Below, one piece after another: positions 44,826 to 54,837 of a DNA stretch of 64,000 nucleotides. This DNA comes from Pseudoalteromonas luteoviolacea S2607 (GTDB lineage Bacteria; Pseudomonadota; Gammaproteobacteria; Enterobacterales; Alteromonadaceae), in assembly GCF_001625575.1 (NCBI RefSeq), contig NZ_AUXV01000056.1, forward strand, positions 186,001-250,000, written 5' to 3'. Below the pieces are notes generated by a model. It did not search any database and was not told where the DNA came from. It saw nothing but the letters and a program-made list of their open reading frames with translations. The position numbers were made by a program, and so were the translations under genes. Every line of letters begins with the position of its first letter. Position 1 is the stretch's first letter.

Positions 44826-45116
44826 TTAGCCTTCAATACTAGCGTTAACGCGATCTCTTAACTCTTTACCAGGCTTGAAGTGTGGTACATATTTACCGTC
44901 TAACTCTACTGTTTCACCAGTTTTAGGGTTACGACCTGTTCTAGGTGAACGGTAATGTAGAGAGAAACTGCCAAAGCCACGGATTTCAATTCTATCTGAG
45001 CCAGACAGCGAACCTGCCATTTGTTCTAAAACTTCTTTTACTGCATTTTCTACATCTTTAACAGGAACATGCGCATGCTGTTCAGCAAGTTTTTCTATTA
45101 ATTCAGACTTTGTCAT
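44826..45116 (-). CDS. ihfB: integration host factor subunit beta
   Basis: A 96-residue DNA-bending protein of the HU/IHF family. IEIRGFGSFSLHYRSPRTGRNPKTG forms the beta-arm (quoted in part), followed by VPHFKPGKELRDRVN. Partner of IhfA. The gene follows rpsA after a terminator and is immediately followed by lapA. Confidence 0.96.
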   Translation of the reverse strand: MTKSELIEKLAEQHAHVPVKDVENAVKEVLEQMAGSLSGSDRIEIRGFGSFSLHYRSPRTGRNPKTGETVELDGKYVPHFKPGKELRDRVNASIEG

Positions 45117-45136
45117 AACGTTTCCTTAAGGTAAAA

Positions 45137-45160
45137 AAGAAGGGCAAAAGTGCCCTTCTT
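45137..45160 (-). terminator. terminator downstream of rpsA
   Basis: A 10-bp stem AAGAAGGGCA / TGCCCTTCTT with a 4-base loop and a T-run on the minus strand, between rpsA and ihfB. Partial read-through would still supply ihfB. Confidence 0.88.
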
Positions 45161-45176
45161 GTTTAGACTTTAAAAA

Positions 45177-46844
45177 TTAGTCTTTCTGAGCATTTTTGAA
45201 AGCTGCAGCCATTGCATTTTCGAATGCAGGCTCTTCTTTCTTAAGCTTCTCTAGCGCTTCTTTCTCTTCAGCTTCGAAGATAGCTTTAACTGATAGGCTG
45301 ATCGCACGGTTCTTACGGTCAACACCTACAAATTTAGCTTCTAGTTCGTCACCTTCAGAAACAACAGAAGTTGCATCTTCTACGCGCTCTTGAGCAATGT
45401 CAGCTACACGGATGTAACCTTCAACGCCTTCAGCTAGCTCTACAGTTGCGCCTTTCGCGTCAACTTCAGTCACTTTACCTTTAACAATAGCACCTTTTTT
45501 GTTTGCGTCTAGGTAGTTATTGAAAGGATCAGCTTCGATTTGCTTAACGCCTAGTGAGATACGCTCACGCTCTGGGTCAACCTGAAGAACGATTGCAGTG
45601 ATCTCGTCGCCTTTCTTGTACTCGCGTACAGCTTCTTCGCCTGGAGTGTTCCAAGAGATATCAGAAAGGTGTACAAGGCCGTCGATGCCGCCTTCAAGAC
45701 CGATGAAGATACCGAAGTCAGTGATAGACTTGATCTTACCAGTAACTTGATCGCCTTTGTTCTGTAGACGAGCAAATTCCTGCCAAGGGTTAGCTTTACA
45801 CTGCTTAAGACCTAGAGAAATACGACGACGTTCTTCGTCGATTTCAAGAACCATAACTTCAACAGTATCACCTAGTGAAACAACTTTTGAAGGGTGGATG
45901 TTCTTGTTAGTCCAGTCCATTTCTGAAACGTGAACTAGACCTTCAACGCCTTCTTCGATCTCAACGAAACAACCGTAGTCAGTTAGGTTAGTTACGCGAC
46001 CAGTAAGCTTAGCGCCTTCTGGGTAACGACCAGCGATTGCTGCCCAAGGATCTTCGCCAAGTTGCTTAAGACCTAGAGAAACACGTGTCTTCTCTTTGTC
46101 GAACTTAAGTACTTTAACAGCGATTTCGTCACCAACATTTACGATCTCAGATGGGTGCTTAACACGCTTCCAAGCCATGTCAGTGATGTGAAGTAGACCG
46201 TCAACACCACCTAGATCTACGAATGCACCGTAGTCTGTAAGGTTCTTAACGATACCTTTAACTTCTTGACCTTCAACAAGGTTAGCAAGTAGTTCTTCAC
46301 GCTCTTGAGAGTTTTCAGACTCGATAACTGCACGACGAGAAACAACAACGTTGTTACGCTTCTGGTCAAGCTTGATTACTTTGAACTCAAGCTCTTTACC
46401 TTCAAGGTGAGCAGTGTCACGTACAGGACGAACATCAACAAGTGAACCAGGTAGGAAAGCACGGATTGAATCAACTTCAACAGTGAAACCGCCTTTAACT
46501 TTACCGTTGATAATACCGATAACAGTCTCTTGCTCTTCACAAGCTTTCTCAAGACGGATCCAAGCTTCGTGACGCTTCGCTTTCTCACGAGAAAGGATAG
46601 TTTCACCGAAACCGTCTTCGATTGCATCTAGTGCTACGTCTACTTCGTCGCCAACAGCAACTTCTAGTTCACCAGCAGCATTTTTGAATTGCTCTGCAGG
46701 GATTGCACTTTCAGACTTAAGGCCAGCATCAACAAGAACAATGTTGTTCTCGATAGAGATAACTGTACCTTTAACGATAGAGCCTTGCTCTGCTTCAAAA
46801 CCCTTTAGGCTTTCTTCAAATAACTGCGCAAAATTTTCTGACAT
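45177..46844 (-). CDS. rpsA: 30S ribosomal protein S1
   Basis: A 555-residue protein with six S1 domains of about 75-85 residues, for example VEGQEVKGIVKNLTDYGAFVDLG and GDQVTGKIKSITDFGIFIGLEGG (both in part). It binds mRNA on the ribosome to aid initiation. Codon use looks highly biased, as expected for an abundant protein. It lies between cmk and ihfB as in E. coli. Confidence 0.97.
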   Translation of the reverse strand: MSENFAQLFEESLKGFEAEQGSIVKGTVISIENNIVLVDAGLKSESAIPAEQFKNAAGELEVAVGDEVDVALDAIEDGFGETILSREKAKRHEAWIRLEKACEEQETVIGIINGKVKGGFTVEVDSIRAFLPGSLVDVRPVRDTAHLEGKELEFKVIKLDQKRNNVVVSRRAVIESENSQEREELLANLVEGQEVKGIVKNLTDYGAFVDLGGVDGLLHITDMAWKRVKHPSEIVNVGDEIAVKVLKFDKEKTRVSLGLKQLGEDPWAAIAGRYPEGAKLTGRVTNLTDYGCFVEIEEGVEGLVHVSEMDWTNKNIHPSKVVSLGDTVEVMVLEIDEERRRISLGLKQCKANPWQEFARLQNKGDQVTGKIKSITDFGIFIGLEGGIDGLVHLSDISWNTPGEEAVREYKKGDEITAIVLQVDPERERISLGVKQIEADPFNNYLDANKKGAIVKGKVTEVDAKGATVELAEGVEGYIRVADIAQERVEDATSVVSEGDELEAKFVGVDRKNRAISLSVKAIFEAEEKEALEKLKKEEPAFENAMAAAFKNAQKD

Positions 46845-46941
46845 ACTAAATACGTCTCATATATAAATGTACCAATAAGCAACCATGCTGCATGGGGTAG
46901 TTAAAAAAACACCAGCAGCCCTGCCAGTGCTATGAAATAAA

Positions 46942-47649
46942 TTAGCTAACTTTTGGAAGTTTTCCTGCTAACACAGCCTCGTCAACGAGCTTTAACACTT
47001 GTTGGAATACCGCATCAGCGTCAAGCAACGTAGTATCAATATGAATGGCATCGTCTGCTGGCACCAAAGGTGCAACAGGGCGATTCATATCTCTATCATC
47101 ACGCGCTTTGATATCTTCTAAAAGGCCCTCTAGTGTAACATCAAGGCCCTTATCCTTCAACTCATTAAAGCGTCTGTTAGCACGTTCTTCCGCACTTGCC
47201 GTCAGATAAATCTTTAGCTCGGCTGAAGGGAACACAATAGTGCCCATATCGCGGCCATCTGCGATTAAGCCATTTTCGGTGCTAAAAGCTCTTTGTCTTC
47301 TTAAAAGCGCTTCTCTAACACGAGGGAGCATCGCTATTTTTGATGCTGTAGCACCGACTTCTTCATTGCGAATTGTATTAGTTACATCTTCCCCTTCGAG
47401 TACAATTTTAGATTTTTTAGTCTCACTATCAATCATAAATTGAACATCAAGGTTTGCCGCAAGTGGCACTAATGCTTCTTCGTTATCTAAAGCAATTTGA
47501 TGATGTAAAACAGCAATAGACAGCACACGGTATATTGCGCCACTATCTAAAACATCCCAATTTAGTTTCTCAGCCAACAAACGACATACAGTCCCTTTGC
47601 CAGATCCGCTTGGGCCGTCTACGGTGATTACGGGCATTGCAGCCTGCAT
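46942..47649 (-). CDS. cmk: cytidylate kinase
   Basis: A 235-residue NMP kinase with P-loop VDGPSGSGKGTVC at residues 9-21, then DGRDMGTIVFP and ARDDRDMNRPVAPL. It phosphorylates CMP and dCMP. The ATG at 47649 is preferred over a second ATG four codons later because AGGAGG stands five bases upstream. Confidence 0.96.
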   Translation of the reverse strand: MQAAMPVITVDGPSGSGKGTVCRLLAEKLNWDVLDSGAIYRVLSIAVLHHQIALDNEEALVPLAANLDVQFMIDSETKKSKIVLEGEDVTNTIRNEEVGATASKIAMLPRVREALLRRQRAFSTENGLIADGRDMGTIVFPSAELKIYLTASAEERANRRFNELKDKGLDVTLEGLLEDIKARDDRDMNRPVAPLVPADDAIHIDTTLLDADAVFQQVLKLVDEAVLAGKLPKVS

Positions 47650-47771
47650 TAATACCTCCTGAAATGCACACCTTATATAAATCGGCGCCTATTATACGCA
47701 AGTTTGATGAATAGATCCTTATCAACATGTAACTTTTTGTTCTGTTGATAAATTTGTCTACTTTTCAGGTA

Positions 47772-47795
47772 ATAGGTGTGCGGGTGCACACCTAT
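47772..47795. terminator. hairpin between aroA and cmk
   Basis: A 10-bp perfect stem ATAGGTGTGC / GCACACCTAT with a 4-base loop just past the aroA stop. No T-run on the minus strand, so it could be an attenuating or stabilising structure. Confidence 0.45.
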
Positions 47796-47802
47796 AGAAT
47801 TT

Positions 47803-49083
47803 TTAGAATTGAGAGATGGAAGATAGTACTTCGAAATAGGTAGGAAAAGTTTTTGCTGTACAACCAGGGTCGTTGATTACAACTGGTTTTCCTCCTACAG
47901 CCACCATAGAAAAACACATGGCAATTCTGTGGTCATTGTAAGTATCAATTTCGGCTAATTTAAATTCTGTCGGTGGTGTAACTTCAATATAATCTTCACC
48001 CTCAACGACTTCAGCCCCCACTTTACGAAGCTCCGTTGCCATCGCAAATAATCTATCTGTTTCTTTTACGCGCCAGTTATAAATATTTCGTATTGCCGTT
48101 TTACCTTCAGCAAAAAGAGCAACAGTTGCCAGTGTCATTGCGGCATCAGGAATCTCATTGGCGTCTATATCGACGCCCTTCAAATGGCCTTTTCTAACGA
48201 TGAGTTTTTCATCAAACCATTCAATTTGAGCGCCTACTTGCTCCATCACTTTGGCAAAACCAATATCCCCTTGAACACTAGCTAAACCAACACCGTTAAT
48301 TTCAATTTCTCCACCAGAGATTGCAGCTGCGGCAACGAAATATGATGCAGAGGAGGCATCCCCTTCAACCATAATGCTACCTGGTGATTGATAACCTTGT
48401 TGTCCCTTAACATAAAAGACTTGATAGTTGTCATGTTCCACCACAACACCAAAGTGCTTCATCACTCCGAGTGTGATGTCTATATATGGTTTCGATACAA
48501 GCTCGCCAATTATTTTGATTTCACTATCACCTTCAAACAAAGGCGCAGCCATCAGCAATGCAGTTAAAAATTGACTAGAAATACTACCGTCAATTTCCAC
48601 TCTACCTCCGGCAATTTTTTTACCTGCGATCTCCAATGGCGGGTAGTGCTCATTCTTGAGATACGTGACATCAGCGCCCAACGCGTCAAGTGCATCTACC
48701 AAGTGCCCTATTGGTCTTTCTTCCATTCTAGGTTCACCGGTTAACGTAAACTTGCCTTGTGTCGCAGCCAAGACTGCAGTTAAGGGGCGAAATGCGGTAC
48801 CGGCATTACCTAGAAATAACGGCGCTTGAGGAGTGATTAATTTACCACCTGTGCCATGCACTGTTGCGACCGTCTTGTCTTCGTTTAATTGAACTTGTAC
48901 ACCCATTTCATCTAGCGCGCCAAGCATATGACGAATGTCGTCACTATCCAGCAGATTTCGAACTTCAGTCACACCATCACATAACGCAGCAAGCAACAAA
49001 ATTCGATTCGATAAGCTTTTTGACCCAGGCAATGTAACCGAGCCCGATACTTTTTTAATCGGTTGTAGAGAGAGTTGTTCCAT
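47803..49083 (-). CDS. aroA: 5-enolpyruvylshikimate-3-phosphate synthase
   Basis: A 426-residue enzyme of the shikimate pathway. Motifs: LPGSKSLSNRILLLAALC near the N-terminus, LGNAGTAFRPL (phosphoenolpyruvate binding), and RVKETDRL with YNDHRIAM in the C-half. This is the class-I form of the E. coli type. Its ATG shares one base with the serC stop (TGATG), so the pair is coupled. Confidence 0.97.
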   Translation of the reverse strand: MEQLSLQPIKKVSGSVTLPGSKSLSNRILLLAALCDGVTEVRNLLDSDDIRHMLGALDEMGVQVQLNEDKTVATVHGTGGKLITPQAPLFLGNAGTAFRPLTAVLAATQGKFTLTGEPRMEERPIGHLVDALDALGADVTYLKNEHYPPLEIAGKKIAGGRVEIDGSISSQFLTALLMAAPLFEGDSEIKIIGELVSKPYIDITLGVMKHFGVVVEHDNYQVFYVKGQQGYQSPGSIMVEGDASSASYFVAAAAISGGEIEINGVGLASVQGDIGFAKVMEQVGAQIEWFDEKLIVRKGHLKGVDIDANEIPDAAMTLATVALFAEGKTAIRNIYNWRVKETDRLFAMATELRKVGAEVVEGEDYIEVTPPTEFKLAEIDTYNDHRIAMCFSMVAVGGKPVVINDPGCTAKTFPTYFEVLSSISQF

Positions 49084-50165
49084 CAGCTATTCTCCTGAGC
49101 AAAGCGCTTCATAAATGCGATTAGCGCTTCGATACCTTCTTTGGGCATTGCGTTATAAATACTTGCTCGCATACCACCAACAAAACGATGACCTTCAAGT
49201 GCCATCAAGCCATTTTGTTCCGCTTCAGCTAAGAACTTTTCATTTAGCGCATCGTCTTTTAACCAGAAAGGTACATTCATCAAAGAACGGCAATCGGTTG
49301 CGACTTTGTTGAAATAAAACTCTGAACTATCAATGTAGTCATAAAGGAGTGCTGCTTTATCTCGGTTGTGCTTTTCCATTGCAGGTACGCCACCGATTGA
49401 CTCTAGGTATTTGAACACCTCAGCAGCTAAATACCACGCATAAGTAGGCGGCGTATTATACATGCTATTTTGATTTGCTTCGATTGCATAATCTAAGATG
49501 GCCGGTCTTGGTAAGCCTTTTCTTTCTAAAAGAGTCTTGCGAACAATTGCGATACTTAGCCCAGAAGGTCCTATATTCTTTTGTGCACCTGCATAAATCA
49601 GATCAAAATCGTCCACATTAATTTCACGCGACAAAATCATTGAAGACATATCCGCGACAATCGGCGCGGTTGGATGCTTAGGGACATCAAATATTTCTAT
49701 GCCATCTATTGTCTCATTCGGACAATAGTGAATAAAGGATGCTTTCTCTGGTAATGCCCACTTTTCTACAGGCAAAATATCAAACTTTCCTTCGGCATCT
49801 GTTCGAATGTCCAAAGATTCTACAGCCGTAAACTTAGCACCTTCTTTCGTGGCGCCAACAGACCAAATACCGTTTTCAACATAGACGCCTGGTGCGTCGT
49901 CTAGGTGCAAATTAAGCGGTACTGCAGCAAAATGGCCACGACCACCACCATGCATAAACAAGACTTCGAATTCATCTGAAATATTCATTAACCTTCTCAA
50001 ACTAGCTTCACACTCTTGTGCCAACTCAAGAAACGGTTTAGAACGGTGGCTTATCTCCATTACCGAAACACCCAGACCTTGCCAATTAATAAATTCAGCT
50101 TGGGCTTTTTCCATTACGGCTGGAGGCAACATAGCTGGCCCCGCACAAAAATTATAAACGGTCAT
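49083..50165 (-). CDS. serC: phosphoserine aminotransferase
   Basis: A 360-residue PLP enzyme for serine and pyridoxal phosphate synthesis. It starts MTVYNFCAGPAMLPPAVM; the PLP Lys is in YAGAQKNIGPSGL; FMHGGGRGHFAAVP binds phosphate. First gene of serC-aroA. Confidence 0.97.
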   Translation of the reverse strand: MTVYNFCAGPAMLPPAVMEKAQAEFINWQGLGVSVMEISHRSKPFLELAQECEASLRRLMNISDEFEVLFMHGGGRGHFAAVPLNLHLDDAPGVYVENGIWSVGATKEGAKFTAVESLDIRTDAEGKFDILPVEKWALPEKASFIHYCPNETIDGIEIFDVPKHPTAPIVADMSSMILSREINVDDFDLIYAGAQKNIGPSGLSIAIVRKTLLERKGLPRPAILDYAIEANQNSMYNTPPTYAWYLAAEVFKYLESIGGVPAMEKHNRDKAALLYDYIDSSEFYFNKVATDCRSLMNVPFWLKDDALNEKFLAEAEQNGLMALEGHRFVGGMRASIYNAMPKEGIEALIAFMKRFAQENS

Positions 50166-50326
50166 TTTTTCCTCATTCCAAATAAAAGACGTTATAAAAG
50201 ACGAATGCTCTGCAGGTTAAACGCGCCGAACATAAAATAGTAGTCTATGAATTTACATCAAATACGATGTTTGATGAAACAAAATTATCTGCTAAATAAT
50301 TTAATTTGATTGAATTTTTTTAATAA

Positions 50327-50348
50327 AAAAGCGGCCTAAGCCGCTTTT
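50327..50348 (-). terminator. rho-independent terminator of gyrA
   Basis: Stem GCGGC / GCCGC with a CTAA loop inside A- and T-runs, directly past the gyrA stop. Confidence 0.9.
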
Positions 50349-50349
50349 A

Positions 50350-53028
50350 TTATTCTTCTGAGTCTTGTTCCGGTGTATTTTCTGGTGCTTGTTCACCAGT
50401 CGCCTCATCAGTGGCTACCTCTTCAAGGTCATCCACTTCGATTTCTTCAATACGCTGGAGTCCAACTACTTGCTCATCTTCAATGGTACGGATCAAGATA
50501 ACACCTTGTGTGTTTCGACCAACGGTAGACACCTCGTTAACACGAGTTCTAACGAGCGTACCTCTATTTGAAATTAGCATGATTTCGTTGTTGTCTTCTA
50601 CCTGTACAGCGCCAACTACATTACCGTTACGCTCAGTTACTTTGATAGATACAACACCTTGCGTTGCACGGCTCTTAGCAGGATATTCTTCAAGCGGTGT
50701 ACGCTTACCATAGCCATTCTCGGTTACAGTTAAGATAGCACCATCGTTTTTAGGTACGATTAAAGAAACCACCTTCACGCCATCAGGCATCTTGATACCA
50801 CGGACACCCGTTGCAGTACGGCCCATTGGACGAAGCGCTAGCATTTCTTCACCCGTTTCTGGGTCTAATTTTACTTCACCTGTTTCTGAGTCGCGTAGCT
50901 TCTCATTAAAGCGGACAACTTTACCGTGATCGGTGAATAACATGATGTCATTGCTACCATCAGTGATATCTGCACCAATTAGGTTATCGCCGTCATTTAG
51001 GTTAATAGCGATAATACCGCTCGCGCGCTGGCGGCTGTATGCTGTCAAAGGTGTTTTCTTCACTGTACCGTTAGCAGTTGCCATTAATACGTACTTGTCT
51101 TCTTCGTATTCACGAACAGGTAGAATTGTCGTGATACGTTCGTCTGCTTCAAGAGGCAGTAAATTAACGATTGGCTTACCACGTGCCTGACGAGAAGCAA
51201 GAGGCAGTTGATACACCTTCAACCAATACAAACGACCCGCTGTCGAGAAGCACAGAATCGTATCGTGTGTATTCGCGACAAGCAGACGTTCGATGAAGTC
51301 TTCATCCTTCATCTTAGTGGCTGCTTTACCTTTACCACCACGACGCTGTGCTTCGTAATCTGATAATGGCTGGTACTTAACGTAACCTTCGTGAGAAAGC
51401 GTTACTACAACATCTTCTTCGTTGATTAAGTCTTCTAAGCTAATATCATGGGCTGCTGCAGTGATTTCTGTGCGACGCTCGTCACCATACACTTCTTTAA
51501 TTTCTACAAGCTCATCACGGATAACTTCCATTAAACGCTCTGGCGAAGAAAGAATGAGTAGTAATTCTGCAATTAGTTCTAATAACTCTTGGTATTCACC
51601 TAAGATCTTTTCATGCTCTAAGCCAGTTAGCTTGTGAAGACGAAGGTCTAGAATCGCCTGAGCTTGTTGCTCTGATAGGTAGTACTGACCGTCTCTAATA
51701 CCAAGCTCTGGTGCCAACCAATCCGGTCTAGCAACATTTTGCTCTCCGGCTCTTTCAAGCATCGGCTGTACTGAGCCAAGCTCCCAAGCGCGAGATGTTA
51801 ACGCGGCTTTTGCTTCAGATGGTGTTGGAGACTTTCTAATAAGTTCAATAATTGGGTCGATGTTCGCAAGTGCAATTGCCAGACCTTCAAGAGTGTGTGC
51901 TCTATCACGCGCTTTACGCAGGTCATATACTGTTCGGCGTGTCACAACTTCACGGCGGTGAATAACAAACGCTTCTAGCATTTCTTTCAGGTTGAAACAC
52001 TTAGGCTGGTTGTTATCCAAAGCAACCATGTTCATACCGAACACAGTTTGTAGCTGAGTTTGCGCGTATAAGTTATTAAGGACAACTTCGCCTACTTCGC
52101 CACGCTTAATCTCAATAACAATACGCATACCGTCTTTATCTGACTCGTCGCGTAGTGCACTGATCCCTTCAACTTTTTTGTCTTTAACTAACTCAGCAAT
52201 TTTCTCAATCAATCTTGCTTTGTTAACTTGATAAGGGATTTCATTGACAATGATGGTTTCTTTGCCAGTCTTCTCGTCAGTTTCGATTTCCGCGCGAGCT
52301 CGGATATAAACTTTACCACGACCAGTCTTGTAAGCTTGTTCAATCCCTTTTTTGCCGCTGATAATTGCTGCAGTTGGGAAATCAGGGCCCGGAATATATT
52401 CAATTAACTCTTCAATGGTGATATCTGGGTTTTGAATAATCGCCAAGCAGCCATTGATAACTTCTGTCAAGTTGTGAGGCGGAATGTTCGTCGCCATACC
52501 AACCGCAATACCAGATGAACCGTTTACTAACAGGTTAGGCACTTTGGTCGGTAAAACATCAGGGATTTGCTCGGTACCATCGTAGTTAGGTACGTAGTCT
52601 ACCGTTTCTTTTTCTAGGTCAGCTAATAGTTCATGAGACATTTTAGCCATACGAACTTCGGTATAACGCATCGCAGCAGCTGAGTCACCATCTACTGAAC
52701 CGAAGTTACCTTGACCATCAACGAGCATGTAGCGAAGTGAGAAAGGCTGAGCCATACGAACAATTGTATCGTAAACCGCACTATCACCATGAGGGTGGTA
52801 TTTACCGATAACGTCACCGACTACACGAGCTGATTTTTTATATGGTTTATTCCAGTCATTGCGTAATTCGTTCATTGCGAAAAGCACACGGCGGTGAACA
52901 GGCTTCAAACCGTCACGTACGTCTGGCAATGCACGCCCTACGATTACACTCATCGCGTAATCTAGGTATGAATTTTTCAATTCATCTTCAATATTGACCG
53001 GGAGGATTTCATTGGCGAGATCAGTCAT
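50350..53028 (-). CDS. gyrA: DNA gyrase subunit A
   Basis: An 892-residue type-II topoisomerase subunit. The quinolone-resistance region reads HGDSAVYDTIVRMAQ, with the wild-type Ser and Asp at positions equivalent to E. coli 83 and 87. The catalytic Tyr is in AAMRYTEVRM. The GyrA box QRRGGKG precedes the C-terminal six-bladed pinwheel, and the tail is acidic (EDDEE-like). Divergent from ubiG. Confidence 0.98.
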   Translation of the reverse strand: MTDLANEILPVNIEDELKNSYLDYAMSVIVGRALPDVRDGLKPVHRRVLFAMNELRNDWNKPYKKSARVVGDVIGKYHPHGDSAVYDTIVRMAQPFSLRYMLVDGQGNFGSVDGDSAAAMRYTEVRMAKMSHELLADLEKETVDYVPNYDGTEQIPDVLPTKVPNLLVNGSSGIAVGMATNIPPHNLTEVINGCLAIIQNPDITIEELIEYIPGPDFPTAAIISGKKGIEQAYKTGRGKVYIRARAEIETDEKTGKETIIVNEIPYQVNKARLIEKIAELVKDKKVEGISALRDESDKDGMRIVIEIKRGEVGEVVLNNLYAQTQLQTVFGMNMVALDNNQPKCFNLKEMLEAFVIHRREVVTRRTVYDLRKARDRAHTLEGLAIALANIDPIIELIRKSPTPSEAKAALTSRAWELGSVQPMLERAGEQNVARPDWLAPELGIRDGQYYLSEQQAQAILDLRLHKLTGLEHEKILGEYQELLELIAELLLILSSPERLMEVIRDELVEIKEVYGDERRTEITAAAHDISLEDLINEEDVVVTLSHEGYVKYQPLSDYEAQRRGGKGKAATKMKDEDFIERLLVANTHDTILCFSTAGRLYWLKVYQLPLASRQARGKPIVNLLPLEADERITTILPVREYEEDKYVLMATANGTVKKTPLTAYSRQRASGIIAINLNDGDNLIGADITDGSNDIMLFTDHGKVVRFNEKLRDSETGEVKLDPETGEEMLALRPMGRTATGVRGIKMPDGVKVVSLIVPKNDGAILTVTENGYGKRTPLEEYPAKSRATQGVVSIKVTERNGNVVGAVQVEDNNEIMLISNRGTLVRTRVNEVSTVGRNTQGVILIRTIEDEQVVGLQRIEEIEVDDLEEVATDEATGEQAPENTPEQDSEE

Positions 53029-53209
53029 TTGATACCACTTTCCTTCAGAGTCTTGCCCTTTTATGTCACACTATTGGTGCCAAAGGGTTAAGTTATTATT
53101 TATTCGGCTGCCGATACTAACACAGATAAATCTAATTTGCAGTCGTAAAATGTCTGGTATTTTTATAAATAGCCAATACAATGCGCCCAGATAAACGAGG
53201 AAGCTTTTT

Positions 53210-53920
53210 ATGACCGAACATCAAAATGTAGACCACGAAGAAATCGCGAAATTCGAAGAAATTGCCGAAAGATGGTGGGATACAGAAGGTGAATTTAAAC
53301 CACTACACGACATCAATCCACTGCGATTAGATTTTATAAATGACAAAAGTGCTGGGCTTTTCGCAAAAAAAGTACTTGATGTTGGCTGTGGAGGCGGCAT
53401 TTTAACCGAGAGTATGGCCAAGCTTGGCGCAGAAGCTACAGGTATCGACATGGGACAAGAGCCACTCAATGTCGCCAAGTTGCACAGCCTTGAAAGCGGC
53501 ATTTCTGTCGAATATAGGAAAATACCAGCAGAGCTGTTTGCGGATGAGAACCCAGAGCAATTTGATGTCGTAACCTGTATGGAAATGCTAGAGCATGTAC
53601 CGGATCCTTCTGCGATCATTGCCGCAGTAGCCAAAGCAGCGAAGCCTGGAGCAAGCGTATTCTTTTCAACTCTAAACAAGACACATAAAGCATATTTACT
53701 CGCTGTTGTCGCCGCTGAGAAGTTACTAAAAATGGTACCAGAAGGCACGCACGACCATAACAAGTTTATTCGTCCTTCAACTTTAATTGGCTGGGCAGAG
53801 CAACATGGACTAAAAGTTCGTCATTCAGCTGGGATCAGCTATAACCCATTCACTAAAACGTTCACTCTAAGTGATGACGTCAGTGTTAATTACCTACTGC
53901 ATTTCGAGAAACTAGCATGA
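53210..53920 (+). CDS. ubiG: ubiquinone biosynthesis O-methyltransferase
   Basis: A 236-residue SAM methyltransferase with VLDVGCGGGILTESMA (motif I), ATGIDMG and FDVVTCMEMLEHVPDP. It does both O-methylation steps of ubiquinone synthesis. Start MTEHQNVDHEEIAKFEEIAERWWD (in part) is typical. The stop overlaps the gph start by four bases. Confidence 0.96.
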   Translation: MTEHQNVDHEEIAKFEEIAERWWDTEGEFKPLHDINPLRLDFINDKSAGLFAKKVLDVGCGGGILTESMAKLGAEATGIDMGQEPLNVAKLHSLESGISVEYRKIPAELFADENPEQFDVVTCMEMLEHVPDPSAIIAAVAKAAKPGASVFFSTLNKTHKAYLLAVVAAEKLLKMVPEGTHDHNKFIRPSTLIGWAEQHGLKVRHSAGISYNPFTKTFTLSDDVSVNYLLHFEKLA

Positions 53921-54564
53921 CCAAAGCCGTTATTTTCGATCTAGATGGAACCTTGTTGAATACCAGCGATGACCTAGGCGCCGCGCTCAACCATGTATTA
54001 CGTATTCATAACAAACCCGTTGTTTCTAAACGTGAATACAGTCCAGCTATTTCAAACGGAGTAAAAGCTTTGCTTGAAGTTGGATTTGGAGAAACGCTAA
54101 AAAACTACGATGTTGAAGTTCTTAGACAACAAGTGCTAGATAGCTACGCGCAAAATATTGCTGTCCATTCTCATTGCTTCGACGGTATCTCCGAGCTATT
54201 GCAAAAGCTCGAATCAATGGATATTGCTGTTGGCATCATGACCAATAAACCAGGCTTTCTAACAATCCCCCTTTTACAACAGATCCCTGATCTGGCTCAT
54301 ATTAAAGTTGTGGTTTGTGGAGACACGCTAACAGTCGCAAAGCCCAATCCAGAGCCATTGCTATTAGCCGCAGAACAGCTTGGTGTTGAACCTGCTCAAT
54401 GTATTTATGTGGGTGATGCGCAAAGAGACATTGAAGCCGCCCATGCCGCTGAAATGCGTTCGGTCTCCGCTTTGTGGGGGTTCATACCTTCTTTGCAAGA
54501 CGCACTCTCTTGGGGTGCTGAATTAAATCTAGAACACCCAACAGATATAATTTCGCATATATAG
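53917..54564 (+). CDS. gph: HAD-family phosphoglycolate phosphatase-like hydrolase
   Basis: A 215-residue HAD phosphatase: nucleophile motif FDLDGTLLNTSDDLG near residue 8, motif II MTNKPG, and motif IV YVGDAQRDIEAAHAA. It probably hydrolyses 2-phosphoglycolate or a similar sugar phosphate; such genes next to ubiG are sometimes named mupP. The substrate is not fixed by sequence. Coupled to ubiG by an ATGA overlap. Confidence 0.85.
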   Translation: MTKAVIFDLDGTLLNTSDDLGAALNHVLRIHNKPVVSKREYSPAISNGVKALLEVGFGETLKNYDVEVLRQQVLDSYAQNIAVHSHCFDGISELLQKLESMDIAVGIMTNKPGFLTIPLLQQIPDLAHIKVVVCGDTLTVAKPNPEPLLLAAEQLGVEPAQCIYVGDAQRDIEAAHAAEMRSVSALWGFIPSLQDALSWGAELNLEHPTDIISHI

Positions 54565-54709
54565 TGAGAAATTATAATTTGAGACACTACATATTGTGTC
54601 TTACACTTAGTTGGGAAAATAATTGAACATAAAAAAATCACTCGGATTTTTTACCAAAAAAAGACAAAAATCCTTGTATTGAAGTTGATTTTTTTACGGG
54701 CTCAGACAA

Positions 54710-54718
54710 CGTGGATAA
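54710..54718 (-). promoter_or_regulatory. DnaA box (8/9)
   Basis: The minus strand reads TTATCCACG, one mismatch from the consensus TTATCCACA. Confidence 0.65.
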
Positions 54719-54760
54719 TTGAAGGTTAGTAAATACTAACGTCTTGAATTTATCCCAATG

Positions 54761-54769
54761 TTATCCACA
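54761..54769 (+). promoter_or_regulatory. DnaA box (9/9)
   Basis: TTATCCACA, exact match to the high-affinity consensus. DnaA boxes are known in the E. coli nrdAB promoter, which supports a functional reading here. Confidence 0.8.
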
Positions 54770-54806
54770 ATCTGAGCCAATTTGTTCTATTGCAAAATAC
54801 AAATAA

Positions 54807-54822
54807 CCACACTATCTTGTGA
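54807..54822. promoter_or_regulatory. NrdR-like box 1
   Basis: CCACACTATCTTGTGA matches 12 of 16 positions of the NrdR consensus acaCwAtATaTwGtgt. Confidence 0.65.
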
Positions 54823-54837
54823 TGCACTTTCAAATAG

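Larger units (their letters stand above)
54699..54778. repeat. nested inverted repeat in nrdA control region
   Basis: Three nested pairs share one axis: outer GGCTCAGA (54699-54706) / TCTGAGCC (54771-54778), middle GTGGATAA (54711-54718) / TTATCCAC (54761-54768), and inner GTTAGTA / TACTAAC (54725-54740). The middle pair contains the DnaA boxes. Confidence 0.75.

Noticed and set aside
45196..46866. Several frames antisense or out of frame to rpsA and gyrA
   Set aside because: They lie inside strongly conserved housekeeping genes and arise from biased codon use.
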